From Micromonospora zamorensis (GTDB taxonomy: Bacteria > Actinomycetota > Actinomycetes > Mycobacteriales > Micromonosporaceae), in NCBI RefSeq assembly GCF_900090275.1, contig NZ_LT607755.1:3596001-3660000 (forward strand): 64,000 nt of DNA. Reading direction: 5' to 3'. Position numbers and translations under genes: made by a program. Within the stretch, counting starts at the first letter, position 1. Every line of letters starts with the position of its first letter. Below the pieces are notes generated by a model, which was given only the letters and a program-made list of their open reading frames with translations, did not search any database and was not told the DNA's origin. Shown piece after piece: positions 40,042-47,827 of this stretch.

Positions 40042-40727
40042 CGTTGCAGCTTGTAGCCCAGACCCCGCAGGGTCACCAGGTGCCGGGGGTTCGCCGGGTC
40101 CGGCTCGATCTTCTGCCGCAGTCGGCCGACGTGCACGTCGACCAGCCGTTCGTCCCCGCTGTCGTACCCCCAGACCCGTTGCAGCAGCTGCTGACGGGAC
40201 AGCACCCGGCCGGCGTGCTCGGCCAGCTCGCAGAGCAGGCGGAACTCGGTGCGGGTGACGGTGACCTGCTGACCGGCGCGGCGCACCTCCCCCGCCTCCG
40301 GACTGATCTCCAACTCTCCGAAGGCCACGGCCGGCACCGGATCCGGCGTCGACGCCGCCGCCAGCGGTCGGGCGCGCCGACGCAGGGCTCGCAGTCGGGC
40401 GGTCAGCTCCCTGATCGCCACGGGTTTGACGACGTAGTCGTCGGCGCCGGCTTCGAGAGCGGCCACGATGTCGTCGGTTCCGTCCCGGGCGCTGACGACC
40501 ACGATCGGAACGTCGTCGTCACGGCGCAGTTGTCGGATGCACTCGAAGCCGTCGAGGCCGGGGAGCATCAGGTCGACGAGCACGTAGTCGGCCGGGTGGT
40601 GACGCTGGGCGCGCAGGCCCTCCTCCGCGGTAGCCGCCCCGAGGGCGTCGTAGCCCTCGTCCTCCAGTGCGAGCAGCAGCGCGAGCCGGATGCGGTCGTC
40701 GTCCTCGATCACCAGTACGGCCGTCAT
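40038..40727 (-). CDS. MtrA-like OmpR-family response regulator
   Basis: This protein has 229 residues from the ATG at 40727. The receiver (1-120) has acidic residues in IEDDD, phospho-acceptor Asp52 (VDLMLPGLDG), Ser in VVVSARD and Lys in VVKPV. The winged helix (about 130-228) includes VTRTEFRLLCELAEHAGRVLSRQQLLQRVWGYD and VDVHVGRLRQKIEPDPANPRHLVTLRGLGYKL. The wording is close to MtrA but the canonical essential mtrA is usually elsewhere, so this is probably a paralogue. A GTCACA direct repeat 61-77 bp upstream fits autoregulation. Confidence 0.92.
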   Translation of the reverse strand: MTAVLVIEDDDRIRLALLLALEDEGYDALGAATAEEGLRAQRHHPADYVLVDLMLPGLDGFECIRQLRRDDDVPIVVVSARDGTDDIVAALEAGADDYVVKPVAIRELTARLRALRRRARPLAAASTPDPVPAVAFGELEISPEAGEVRRAGQQVTVTRTEFRLLCELAEHAGRVLSRQQLLQRVWGYDSGDERLVDVHVGRLRQKIEPDPANPRHLVTLRGLGYKLQR

Positions 40728-40787
40728 GCCGGAATCATCCTCGGCGGCCCGCCGAGCGGCCAACCGTGCTGCCCAGCTCGCGGTTTT

Positions 40788-40804
40788 GTCACACAACTGT
40801 CACA
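40788..40804. promoter_or_regulatory. MtrA-type direct repeat GTCACA-N5-GTCACA
   Basis: GTCACAcaactGTCACA has two identical hexamers 11 bp apart, the spacing and sequence of the MtrA box known from actinobacteria. It lies between the divergent mtrA-like gene (61 bp from its start) and the STAS gene (76 bp from its start), so both could respond. Confidence 0.65.
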
Positions 40805-40879
40805 GAGCCTTGCAGCTATCGCCAACCCCGCCCGTAACGGTGGTGGTGGACCGAAGGGCTGACGGAGAGGGGCACGGCC

Positions 40880-41248
40880 ATGACAACGCCGGTGATGCCG
40901 ACGCGGTACACACTGCCGCTGGTCGAGGTGCGCGTCACCGAACTCGACCTGGCCTGCCTACCGGAGGTCGGTGCGATGTTCGATCGGCTGCTCAGCCTGC
41001 GCCCCGCGCAGGTCGTGCTCGACCTCTCCGACTGCCGACACCTCGACGCCGCCGCCATCGGCCTGCTCCTCGACCTGCACCGGAGACTGGCTCGCGCCGA
41101 CGCGGTCCTCACCGTGCGCAACCCGAACCCTCGGGTCCGCCGCATCCTGCACATCGCCCGCCTCGACCAGGTGCTGTCGATCGTCACCGGCCCGGGCCGG
41201 GCGATGCGGACCGCGCCAGCCCAGGGCGTAGGAAGGACCCCAGCATGA
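40880..41248 (+). CDS. STAS-domain protein lacking the phosphorylatable serine
   Basis: This 122-residue single STAS domain has LVEVRVTELDLACLPEVGAMFDRLL...AQVVLDLSDCRHLDAAAIGLLLDLHRRL in outline. In anti-sigma-factor antagonists the loop after the third strand carries D-S-(S/T)-G with the phosphorylated Ser; here it is LDAAAIG. It should therefore be insensitive to an anti-sigma kinase, either constitutively binding its partner or acting in another role. The next gene, coupled by ATGA, encodes a STAS protein with an intact site. Confidence 0.88.
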   Translation: MTTPVMPTRYTLPLVEVRVTELDLACLPEVGAMFDRLLSLRPAQVVLDLSDCRHLDAAAIGLLLDLHRRLARADAVLTVRNPNPRVRRILHIARLDQVLSIVTGPGRAMRTAPAQGVGRTPA

Positions 41249-41841
41249 CCGTCGTCCCGGACGAGTACCTGATGACCCTGATCTGCGACACCTGTGGCGA
41301 GACCATCCGCGGCACCGCGTGCGTGCTACCCGACGCCGAGGTCGTCTGGACCCTGGTGGCAGAGCACGGCTGGAGCGGCTCTCCGTTCGCCACCGGGCCG
41401 CACCGCTGCCCGCACTGCAGCCTGCTGCCACCCCCGCGCCGCGGGCCGGGCTCGTGCGACGACCACGGTCCCGGAGGCATCCTCGGCATCGACCACCTCG
41501 ACGACGTCACCGTCATCGCCGCGACGGGCGACATCGACCTCGACACCGGCGACACGCTGCGCACGGCACTGCGGCACGTGGCCGAGGTGGGCGGGCACGT
41601 GGTCGTCGACCTGAGCCGTGTGCACATCATCGACTCGACCGGGCTCGGTCTTCTCGTCCGCGCACACCGCGACGCGCGGGAACGCGGGGTCACGCTCTGC
41701 CTCGCCGCGCCGTCGCGATTCATCCGCACCGTCCTGCACACCATGCGCCTGGACGGAGCGTTCCCGATCTTCGAGAGCCTCGACGACGCCGTCGGCCAGT
41801 TGTCCGACGACGCCACGCGACGCCAGCACGTGGCCGGCTGA
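41245..41841 (+). CDS. STAS anti-sigma-factor antagonist with N-terminal zinc-ribbon-like segment
   Basis: This protein has 198 residues from the ATG overlapping the previous stop. The N-terminal 70 residues contain CDTCGE and HRCPHC, a four-cysteine pattern likely to bind zinc. The STAS domain (about 82-190) has the intact site VVVDLSRVHIIDSTGLGLLVRAH, with Ser as the probable phosphorylation residue. The pair of STAS proteins may release the same sigma factor under different conditions. No anti-sigma kinase or sigma factor gene is adjacent. Confidence 0.88.
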   Translation: MTVVPDEYLMTLICDTCGETIRGTACVLPDAEVVWTLVAEHGWSGSPFATGPHRCPHCSLLPPPRRGPGSCDDHGPGGILGIDHLDDVTVIAATGDIDLDTGDTLRTALRHVAEVGGHVVVDLSRVHIIDSTGLGLLVRAHRDARERGVTLCLAAPSRFIRTVLHTMRLDGAFPIFESLDDAVGQLSDDATRRQHVAG

Positions 41842-41912
41842 CCGCGCGCATGCTCCGGCGAGGAGGGGCGGAAGGGCCGCGTGGCCCGGTGGCGAGCATC
41901 GCTCATGCTGGA

Positions 41913-42296
41913 GTGGTGATTCGTTTCGTACTGAACGTGCTGTGGCTCATCTTCGGCGGTGGCATCGTGCTGGCGGTCGGGTACGGCGTCGCCGCACTGA
42001 TCTGCTTCGTCCTGGTCGTGACGATCCCGTTCGGGGTCGCGTCGCTCCGCCTCGCCGTCTATTCGCTGTGGCCCTTCGGCCGCACCCTGGTGCCGAAGCC
42101 CGGCGCGGGCGTCGCCTCCGGTCTGGCGAACATCCTCTGGCTGGTGCTGGCGGGCTGGTGGCTCGCGCTGTCCCACATCGTCGCCGGGGTCGCCCTCTGC
42201 GTGACGATCATCGGGATTCCGTTCGGCATCGCCAACTTCAAGCTCGTGCCGGCGGCGTTCTGGCCCCTCGGCCGCGAGGTCGTGGACACGCCCTGA
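41913..42296 (+). CDS. YccF-domain membrane protein
   Basis: This protein has about 127 residues (GTG at 41913 or 41916). It contains two copies of the YccF motif, LVVTIPFGVASLRLAVYSLWPFGR and VTIIGIPFGIANFKLVPAAFWPLGR in outline, between hydrophobic helices. YccF proteins are small inner-membrane proteins of unknown function. Longer upstream frames read through non-coding-looking sequence and are rejected. It is followed 55 bp later by the helR promoter region. Confidence 0.9.
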   Translation: MVIRFVLNVLWLIFGGGIVLAVGYGVAALICFVLVVTIPFGVASLRLAVYSLWPFGRTLVPKPGAGVASGLANILWLVLAGWWLALSHIVAGVALCVTIIGIPFGIANFKLVPAAFWPLGREVVDTP

Positions 42297-42351
42297 GCTT
42301 GGAAAATGGGGACACCTGGCCCCCTGCCACTTCTAACATATAGCGCACTGG

Positions 42352-42370
42352 GGGGCTTGCGGCAAGACCC
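42352..42370. promoter_or_regulatory. Rifamycin-associated-element-like dyad upstream of helR
   Basis: GGGGCTTGCGGCAAGACCC is a 19-bp near-perfect inverted repeat (arms GGGxCTTGC and GCAAGxCCC). It has, from memory, the sequence and length of the rifamycin-associated element that precedes rifamycin-inducible resistance genes in actinobacteria. It lies 58 bp before the helR start. Confidence 0.7.
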
Positions 42371-42428
42371 GGTCCGTGCCGCAAAATCGTCGGCCGAGGC
42401 CAGAATCTGCCGAATTGGAAGTTCCCAT

Positions 42429-44579
42429 TTGAATTCCTTGCCCACCTCCGTGTTCGATCTCTCCGATCACCTCTCCCCCAAGGCCGACCCGGCGCTGATC
42501 GGCCGCGACGAGCAGCATTTCGCGACGATGGCGGAGAGCCTTGATCAGCTGAACGCCGAGCTGTCCGAGCGCCTTGCCGCCGAGCGCAGGGCGCCCGGCG
42601 GCAAGGGCCGGCAGGCGATGGACCGGGACGAGGAGATCCGTCGGCTGACCGGCCGCCTGCGTGCGCTGAGTCGTTACGGTCTGGACCTGTGTCTCGGCCA
42701 CGTGGTCGGTGCGGACAACCCCGAGCCCGTGTACGTCGGACGTCGCGGCCTCACAGACAGCGAGGGTCGGCGGTTGCTGCTCGACTGGCGCTCGCCCGCC
42801 GCCGAGCCGTTCTTCGGCGCGACCCACGCCAACCCGATGGGTCTGTCGAGCCGTCGCCGGTACCGGTGGACGCGCGGTCGGATCAGCGACTACTGGGATG
42901 AGGTCTTCACCCCGGACGGGTTCGTGGGGCACGCCGTCGCGCTCGACGACCAGTCCGCGTTCATCGCCAGCCTCGGCAGCGCCCGGTCGACCCGGATGCG
43001 GGACGTGCTCAGCACCATCCAGGCCGACCAGGACGCCATCATCCGAGCGGGATCGGCCGGGGCGCTCGTCGTGGACGGCGGTCCGGGCACCGGAAAGACC
43101 GTCGTCGCGCTGCACCGCACCGCCTACCTGCTCTATTCCGACCCTCGCCTGGGTCAGCGCCGGGGTGGCGTGCTCTTCGTCGGGCCGCACCAGCCCTACC
43201 TGGCCTATGTCGCTGACGTCCTGCCCAGCCTCGGCGAGGAGGACGTGCAGACCTGCACCCTGCGGAACCTCGTCGGCGAGGGCGCCGGGGCGACTGTCGA
43301 ACCCGATCCGGACGTGGCCCGGTTGAAGTCCTCCGCGGAGCTGGTCGGTGCGATCGACGCCGCGGTCAGGTTTTACGAGGACCCACCGGTCAAACCGATG
43401 ACGGTCACGACCGACGAGGCCGACATCTGGCTGGGTGCCGACGACTGGGCCGACGCGTTCCAGGCGCCCGGGCCGGGCACCCCGCACAACGAGGCGCGAG
43501 ACGAGATCTGGGAGGAGTTGCTCACGATCCTCGTGGACAGGTACGACGGCGACGAGCCGGACGACGTGGTCCGCAGGTCGCTGCTGCGCAACAGGGAGCT
43601 GCGCGCGACCGTCAACCGCGCCTGGCCCCTGCTCGACGCCGCCGACATCGTGGGAGACCTGTGGTCGGTGCCCGCGTACCTGCGCACGTGTGCTCCCTGG
43701 CTCAGCCCGGCGGACGTCCGGAAGCTGCAGCGCGACGACGCCCGGGCCTGGACCGTGTCCGACCTGCCGCTCCTGGACGCGGCACGGCGGCGCCTCGGTG
43801 ACGCGTCGGAGCGTCCGCGTCGGCACGACCCCGCCGCCGCCGTCGAACGCGAGCACCGGGCCCGGGTCGTCGACGAACTGCTCGCGGCCGACGCCTACGA
43901 CGACGGCGAGGGCCTGCTGACGATGCTGCGCCAGCCGGACCTGCGCGACGCCCTGGCCGACGAGTCCGCGCTCCCCGCCGCCGATCCGGATCTGCTGGCC
44001 GGCCCGTTCGCCCACATCGTCGTGGACGAGGCCCAGGAGCTGACCGACGCCGAGTGGCAGATGCTGCTGGCCCGCTGCCCGTCGCACAGCTTCACCATCG
44101 TCGGGGACCGCGCCCAGGCCCGGCACGGGTTCACCGAGTCGTGGCAGGAACGCCTGGAGCGCATCGGGCTCGACCGGATCACGCTGGCCACCCTGAGCAT
44201 CAACTACCGGACCCCGGAGGAGGTCATGGCGGAGGCCGAGCCGGTCATCCGGGCTGTGCTCCCCGACGCCAACGTGCCGACCTCCATCCGCAGCAACGGG
44301 CTGCCCGTCGTCCACGGATCGGCCGCCGAGCTGGGCGCGATCCTCGACGCCTGGCTCGGCGAGCACGCCGACGGGACCGCCTGCGTGATCGGCGATCCGA
44401 CGTTCCCACCGACGTCCCGCGTCCGGTCGCTGAGCCCGGAGCAGGCCAAGGGTCTCGAGTTCGACCTGGTCGTCCTGGTCGACCCGGAGGCGTTCGGCAC
44501 GGGCATCGAGGGGGCGGTCGACCGCTACGTCGCGATGACCCGGGCGACCCAGCAACTCGTGATCCTGACGAGTTCCTGA
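42429..44579 (+). CDS. helR: HelR-type RNA polymerase recycling helicase (rifamycin tolerance)
   Basis: This protein has 716 residues from the TTG at 42429, chosen because GGAAG lies 7 nt upstream and the protein then begins with the conserved VFDLSDHLSPKADPALI. Coiled N-terminal arm (about 25-90) is followed by UvrD/HelD-like domains with Walker A GGPGTGKTVVALHR (about 216) and Walker B-like HIVVDEAQELTDAEW. Helicase motifs SINYRTPEEV and LVVLVDPEAFG...YVAMTRATQQL come later. Class-II HelD proteins of this type pull stalled or drug-bound RNA polymerase off DNA and displace rifamycin. The upstream element supports rifamycin-inducible expression. It stands alone with a terminator downstream. 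Confidence 0.9.
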   Translation: MNSLPTSVFDLSDHLSPKADPALIGRDEQHFATMAESLDQLNAELSERLAAERRAPGGKGRQAMDRDEEIRRLTGRLRALSRYGLDLCLGHVVGADNPEPVYVGRRGLTDSEGRRLLLDWRSPAAEPFFGATHANPMGLSSRRRYRWTRGRISDYWDEVFTPDGFVGHAVALDDQSAFIASLGSARSTRMRDVLSTIQADQDAIIRAGSAGALVVDGGPGTGKTVVALHRTAYLLYSDPRLGQRRGGVLFVGPHQPYLAYVADVLPSLGEEDVQTCTLRNLVGEGAGATVEPDPDVARLKSSAELVGAIDAAVRFYEDPPVKPMTVTTDEADIWLGADDWADAFQAPGPGTPHNEARDEIWEELLTILVDRYDGDEPDDVVRRSLLRNRELRATVNRAWPLLDAADIVGDLWSVPAYLRTCAPWLSPADVRKLQRDDARAWTVSDLPLLDAARRRLGDASERPRRHDPAAAVEREHRARVVDELLAADAYDDGEGLLTMLRQPDLRDALADESALPAADPDLLAGPFAHIVVDEAQELTDAEWQMLLARCPSHSFTIVGDRAQARHGFTESWQERLERIGLDRITLATLSINYRTPEEVMAEAEPVIRAVLPDANVPTSIRSNGLPVVHGSAAELGAILDAWLGEHADGTACVIGDPTFPPTSRVRSLSPEQAKGLEFDLVVLVDPEAFGTGIEGAVDRYVAMTRATQQLVILTSS

Positions 44580-44590
44580 CGGCACGAGCT

Positions 44591-44629
44591 GTCTCCGCGA
44601 GGCCACCCACGTGGTGGCCCCGCGGAGAC
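44591..44629. terminator. Strong bidirectional terminator
   Basis: GTCTCCGCG-a-GGCCACC pairs with GGTGGCC-c-CGCGGAGAC around CACGT (16 bp plus one mismatch). It lies between helR and the convergent sugar dehydrogenase gene. Confidence 0.88.
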
Positions 44630-44656
44630 GTCACTCAATGAACCGCTGCGGTCCCG

Positions 44657-46729
44657 CTAGTTGCCGAGCGTGACGTGCAGGATCCGCTCGTTGCTGTTGT
44701 TCGGGGTGCTGTCCTTGTCACCGGTGTTGGTGGTGGTCAGCCAGAGCCCTCCGTCGGGAGCCGGCTCCACCGTCCGCAACCGACCGTAGGTGCCGCTGAA
44801 GTACGTCTGCACGTTCGTCAGACTGCTGCCGCTGATCACCGCGCGGTACATTCGGGCACCACGCGCGCAGGCCACGTAGAGCGCGTCCCGCACGATCGTG
44901 ATGCCCGAGCACGACCCTTCGGCGGTGGGATAGGTACGCGCCGGCGCGATGAACCCGGCGGTGCCGCACGTGCCGCTGGTGCCCTCGCACGCCGGCCAGC
45001 CGTAGTTGCCGCCCCGGGTGATCAGGTTGGTCTCATCCATGACCGAGTTGCCGAACTCCTGCTCCCACAGCCGGCCCTGCGAGTCGAACGCCAGCCCCTG
45101 CGGATTGCGGTGGCCGTAGCTCCACACGTAGTTGCCGAACGGGTTGTCGGAGGGAACGGTGCCGTCCGGGTTGAGGCGCAGGATCTTGCCTTCGAGGGCC
45201 GCCCGGTCCTGTGCGTAGTTGCCGTTCTGCGCGTCACCCGTGCTGGCGTACAACTTGCCGTCCGGGCCGAACCGTAGGCGCCCACCGTCGTGGTATTTGT
45301 TGCGCCGGATGCCGCTGACCAGCACCTGCTCGCTGGCCGTGTTGAGTCGCCCGTTCTCCAACCTGATCCGCACGATCCGGTTGTCGCTGGGCGAGGTGTG
45401 CATGATGTACAACCAGCGGTCGCTGCTGTAGCTGGCCGAGATGGCGAGCCCGAGCAGGCCGCCCTCACCGTCGGTGCTCTGCACGTTCGGCACCGTGCCC
45501 AGGTTGGTCTTGGCGCCGGTGGTGGGGTTGAGCTGGATGATGTCGTGCGCGTCGCGGCGGTTGTAGAGCACGTTGCCGTCCGGAAGCGTCACCAGCCCCC
45601 ACGGGATGTCGGTGTCGGTGGTGACCTGGCGCACCCCGCACACCGGGTTGCCGCACGCCGCGCCGGTCGTCACTGTCGTCGTGCCGCTGCGCGAGGAGGC
45701 GTTGTCCTGGGCGTCCCGCGCCACCACGTAGTACTGGTACGCGGTGTTCGCGGCCAGCCCGCTGTCGGTGAACGTGGTCGCCGGCGGCGCGCCGGTGACC
45801 GTGCCGACCTTCACGCCGGCGCGGTGGATGTCGTACGCCCGGACCCCGATGTTGTCGCTCGACGCGGTCCACCGCAGTGTCACGGTGGTGCCCGACGCGG
45901 TGCCGGTGAGCTGTTGTGGCGCGGTCGGTGGCTGGGTGTCGGCCTGGCAGGGCGGCGGCGTGATCGAGACCGTGGTGCTCGCCTGGGACACGTTGCCGGC
46001 GGCGTCGCGGGCGTTGACGTACAGGCCCCAGGTCGCGCCGGCGACCACCGTGAGGGTGGTGGACAGCGTCGTGCCGCTCACCGATTTCATCAGCTGGCCG
46101 TCGTGGTAGACGTCGTAGAAGGCGACAGCGACGTTGTCCGTCGAGGCGTTCCACGCGAAGGTCACCGAGTTGCAGGTCAGGCCACTCACCCGCGGGCTGC
46201 CCGGCGCCGTGGGCGGCTGGCTGTCGCTGCTGCCCAGGGCAGTCGTCCACCGTTGGTTGGTCTGCCCGTTGCAGGTCCAGAGACCGACAGTGGTGCTGTT
46301 GGCGGTGCCCGCGCCGGTCACGTCCAGGCACAGGCCGGACTGGACGCCGACGATGGTCCCGTTGGTGTTGATCCGAAAGCGCTGGTTGGCACCACCGTTG
46401 CAGCCGTTGATCTGCAGTGCGGCCGGCGCGGTGGTGTCCTGGCCGACCACGTCGAGACACATCGTCTCGTTGTAGACCCGCAGCTCACCGGCGGAGGTGA
46501 GGCTCCACGCCTGGTTGGCCTGACCGTTGCAGTCGTAGATGTTGATGCCGGCGCCGGCGGTCCGCACGTTGCCGACCACGTCCAGGCACCGGCCGCTGGC
46601 CACGCCGACCACCGTCGACGGTGCCGCTGCGGCGGCCGGCACGCCGACGGCCACGGTCAGCAGCGTCACCGCCGCCATCACCGCCGGCAACAGCCGCCGT
46701 CGTGGTTTGGTTCGCGCGATGACTCGCAT
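44657..46729 (-). CDS. Secreted PQQ-type sugar dehydrogenase with ricin-B lectin and two FN3 domains
   Basis: This protein has 690 residues from the ATG at 46729 behind GGAGG. Signal peptide (1-36) precedes a CBM13/ricin-B domain (about 38-165) with three repeats (GRCLDVVG...YDCNGQANQAW, LCLDVTGAG...WTCNGQTNQRW in outline). Two FN3 domains (about 175-265 and 275-370) lead to a glucose/sorbosone-dehydrogenase propeller (about 378-690, TDIPWGLVTLPDG, LEGKILRLNPDGT, YGHRNPQGL). The propeller family binds PQQ and Ca and oxidises aldoses outside the cell; activity here is inferred. It is the second secreted member of this family in the window and has different accessory domains from the first. Confidence 0.92.
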   Translation of the reverse strand: MRVIARTKPRRRLLPAVMAAVTLLTVAVGVPAAAAAPSTVVGVASGRCLDVVGNVRTAGAGINIYDCNGQANQAWSLTSAGELRVYNETMCLDVVGQDTTAPAALQINGCNGGANQRFRINTNGTIVGVQSGLCLDVTGAGTANSTTVGLWTCNGQTNQRWTTALGSSDSQPPTAPGSPRVSGLTCNSVTFAWNASTDNVAVAFYDVYHDGQLMKSVSGTTLSTTLTVVAGATWGLYVNARDAAGNVSQASTTVSITPPPCQADTQPPTAPQQLTGTASGTTVTLRWTASSDNIGVRAYDIHRAGVKVGTVTGAPPATTFTDSGLAANTAYQYYVVARDAQDNASSRSGTTTVTTGAACGNPVCGVRQVTTDTDIPWGLVTLPDGNVLYNRRDAHDIIQLNPTTGAKTNLGTVPNVQSTDGEGGLLGLAISASYSSDRWLYIMHTSPSDNRIVRIRLENGRLNTASEQVLVSGIRRNKYHDGGRLRFGPDGKLYASTGDAQNGNYAQDRAALEGKILRLNPDGTVPSDNPFGNYVWSYGHRNPQGLAFDSQGRLWEQEFGNSVMDETNLITRGGNYGWPACEGTSGTCGTAGFIAPARTYPTAEGSCSGITIVRDALYVACARGARMYRAVISGSSLTNVQTYFSGTYGRLRTVEPAPDGGLWLTTTNTGDKDSTPNNSNERILHVTLGN

Positions 46730-46793
46730 CCGTCCTCCAGGATCAGGGCGTGGACGGGGCCACCCGGACGACCGAGCACTCGACCACACCCAA

Positions 46794-46812
46794 CGATAGA
46801 CATCGACTATCG
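46794..46812. promoter_or_regulatory. Dyad CGATAG-N7-CTATCG upstream of the sugar dehydrogenase gene
   Basis: A perfect 6-bp inverted repeat lies 65-83 bp upstream of the minus-strand start, followed by AGATGCATTCG. It is a candidate operator; the regulator is unknown. Confidence 0.35.
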
Positions 46813-46889
46813 AAGATGCATTCGTCGCACAAGTCAAACGATGTCACTCGATCGGGGGCAAACCCGCAGAACGGCGTACGGTTCGCTCA

Positions 46890-47079
46890 GCCGCCCCCCG
46901 TCTCCACCAACGCCTGGCTCGACGGACTGCTGCCGGCCGCGCTCGACCGCACCGGCATCGCGGGGGCCACGGTCGCCGTCGTGGGCGACGGCAGGATCAT
47001 CACAACCCGGGGGTACGGCTACGCCGACACCGGTGACGGTGGCGACGGCGCCGTGCCGGTCGACCCGGACCGGCATCTC
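46890..47079 (+). pseudogene. N-terminal relic of a beta-lactamase-family serine hydrolase
   Basis: One frame reads WLDGLLPAALDRTGIAGATVAVV, then GDGRIITTRGYGYADTG, then PVDPDRHL. This is the typical start of class-C beta-lactamase/D-alanyl-carboxypeptidase-like proteins just before the SVSK motif. The frame then runs directly into an unrelated gene end, so the catalytic motifs are lost. No start codon with a ribosome binding site is evident. It is a truncated remnant. Confidence 0.7.
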
Positions 47080-47090
47080 CGCGGCAGCGG

Positions 47091-47180
47091 CACCCCGGGC
47101 GGGCCATGGCCAAGATCGGCGTACGGGACCGGTTGCAGACCGTGGTGTGGGCGTACCAGAACGCGGTGATCCGCCGCTGA
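47091..47180 (+). pseudogene. C-terminal relic of a LuxR-family response regulator
   Basis: The frame ending at 47180 reads HPGRAMAKIGVRDRL then QTVVWAYQNAVIRR and a stop. That is the last helix of the LuxR/NarL helix-turn-helix domain (compare THVGRIMAKLGVRDRxQAVVxAY). No receiver domain precedes it. It is joined within about 12 bp to the serine-hydrolase relic, marking a deletion that fused two genes. Confidence 0.7.
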
Positions 47181-47213
47181 CAGCCGCGCCGAGGCAGGCG
47201 TGGCTGTCAGCGG
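47174..47213 (-). terminator. Hairpin downstream of the small secreted protein gene
   Basis: CCGCTGACAGCC pairs perfectly with GGCTGTCAGCGG (12 bp) around a 16-nt loop, 15 bp beyond the stop at 47228. It overlaps the stop codon of the LuxR relic. Confidence 0.7.
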
Positions 47214-47227
47214 CGCCCCCGGAGAGG

Positions 47228-47593
47228 TCAGGTGCGGGAGGTGTCCCAGGCGCCGCACGTGACCTGGTTGAACACGCCGTAGCGGGTGCAGACCCGGATG
47301 GTGATCCACCGCTTCTCCGCCACGTCCTCGTTGCAGCCGATCCGACCGCCGATGTTGTCACCGCAGATCCCGGTCCGGCCGTAGTCGGTGTACCACTCGG
47401 CGTAGGAGGCGTAGAAGCCCGGGTAGGGGTCGTAGGTGTAGTGGGTGAGGGTGATGTAGTCCCCGCTGCTCTGGAAGTTGACCGACCCGTAGGCGTTGCT
47501 GGAGAAGGCATCGGCGCTCGCCGGCGCCGCCGTCCCCGTCAGGAGCGCCGCGACCATCGCACCCGAGATGGCCAACATTCTGAGCACCTTCAT
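47228..47593 (-). CDS. Small secreted cysteine-containing protein of unknown function
   Basis: This protein has 121 residues from the ATG at 47593 behind GGGAGAG. A Sec signal peptide (1-28, ...TAAPASA-DA) is followed by a mature domain of about 93 residues rich in Tyr, Gly and Ser, with four Cys (GICGDNI, IGCNED, RVCTRYG, QVTCGAW) that can form two disulphides. It resembles small actinomycete secreted proteins without assigned function. Three 10-bp direct repeats lie in its promoter region. Confidence 0.83.
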   Translation of the reverse strand: MKVLRMLAISGAMVAALLTGTAAPASADAFSSNAYGSVNFQSSGDYITLTHYTYDPYPGFYASYAEWYTDYGRTGICGDNIGGRIGCNEDVAEKRWITIRVCTRYGVFNQVTCGAWDTSRT

Positions 47594-47679
47594 TGATCTC
47601 TCCCTGCCGTCGACTGCGCGGTGGAGCCCTCGGCTCCGACTACAGCCTGAGCGGCGGCCGAGTCGGGCGGAACCGCTTC

Positions 47680-47707
47680 GAACAGTCCCGAACAATCCCG
47701 TACAGAC
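47680..47707. repeat. Three 10-bp direct repeats (CGAACAgTCC / CGAACAaTCC / CGtACAgac)
   Basis: The repeats run in phase with one helical turn, 87-114 bp upstream of the minus-strand start at 47593 and 121-148 bp before the methyltransferase. On the minus strand they read TGTTCGGGA-like. The pattern suits cooperative binding of a SARP/OmpR-like or multimeric regulator. Confidence 0.5.
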
Positions 47708-47827
47708 GGCGCTACCTTCACCCGGCAGACCGAACGCCCGGCGTCGACAGTGGACGGCCTCGGAGTACGATCCCGGTCACACCGCAGAGGTGATCTCCCG
47801 CCGACGACCCCTCGATAGGAGCCTGGC

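Noticed and set aside
40690..41841. A 383-codon version of the second STAS gene starting at 40690
   Set aside because: It would overlap the first STAS gene throughout; the ATG at 41245 has GGAAGG upstream and an ATGA junction.
42333..44606. A 757-codon minus-strand frame opposite helR
   Set aside because: Same shadow effect; helicase motifs are on the plus strand.
47106..47180. A stand-alone 24-residue peptide gene (MAKIGVRDRL...)
   Set aside because: It is the last helix of a LuxR DNA-binding domain without its remainder, so it is treated as a relic.
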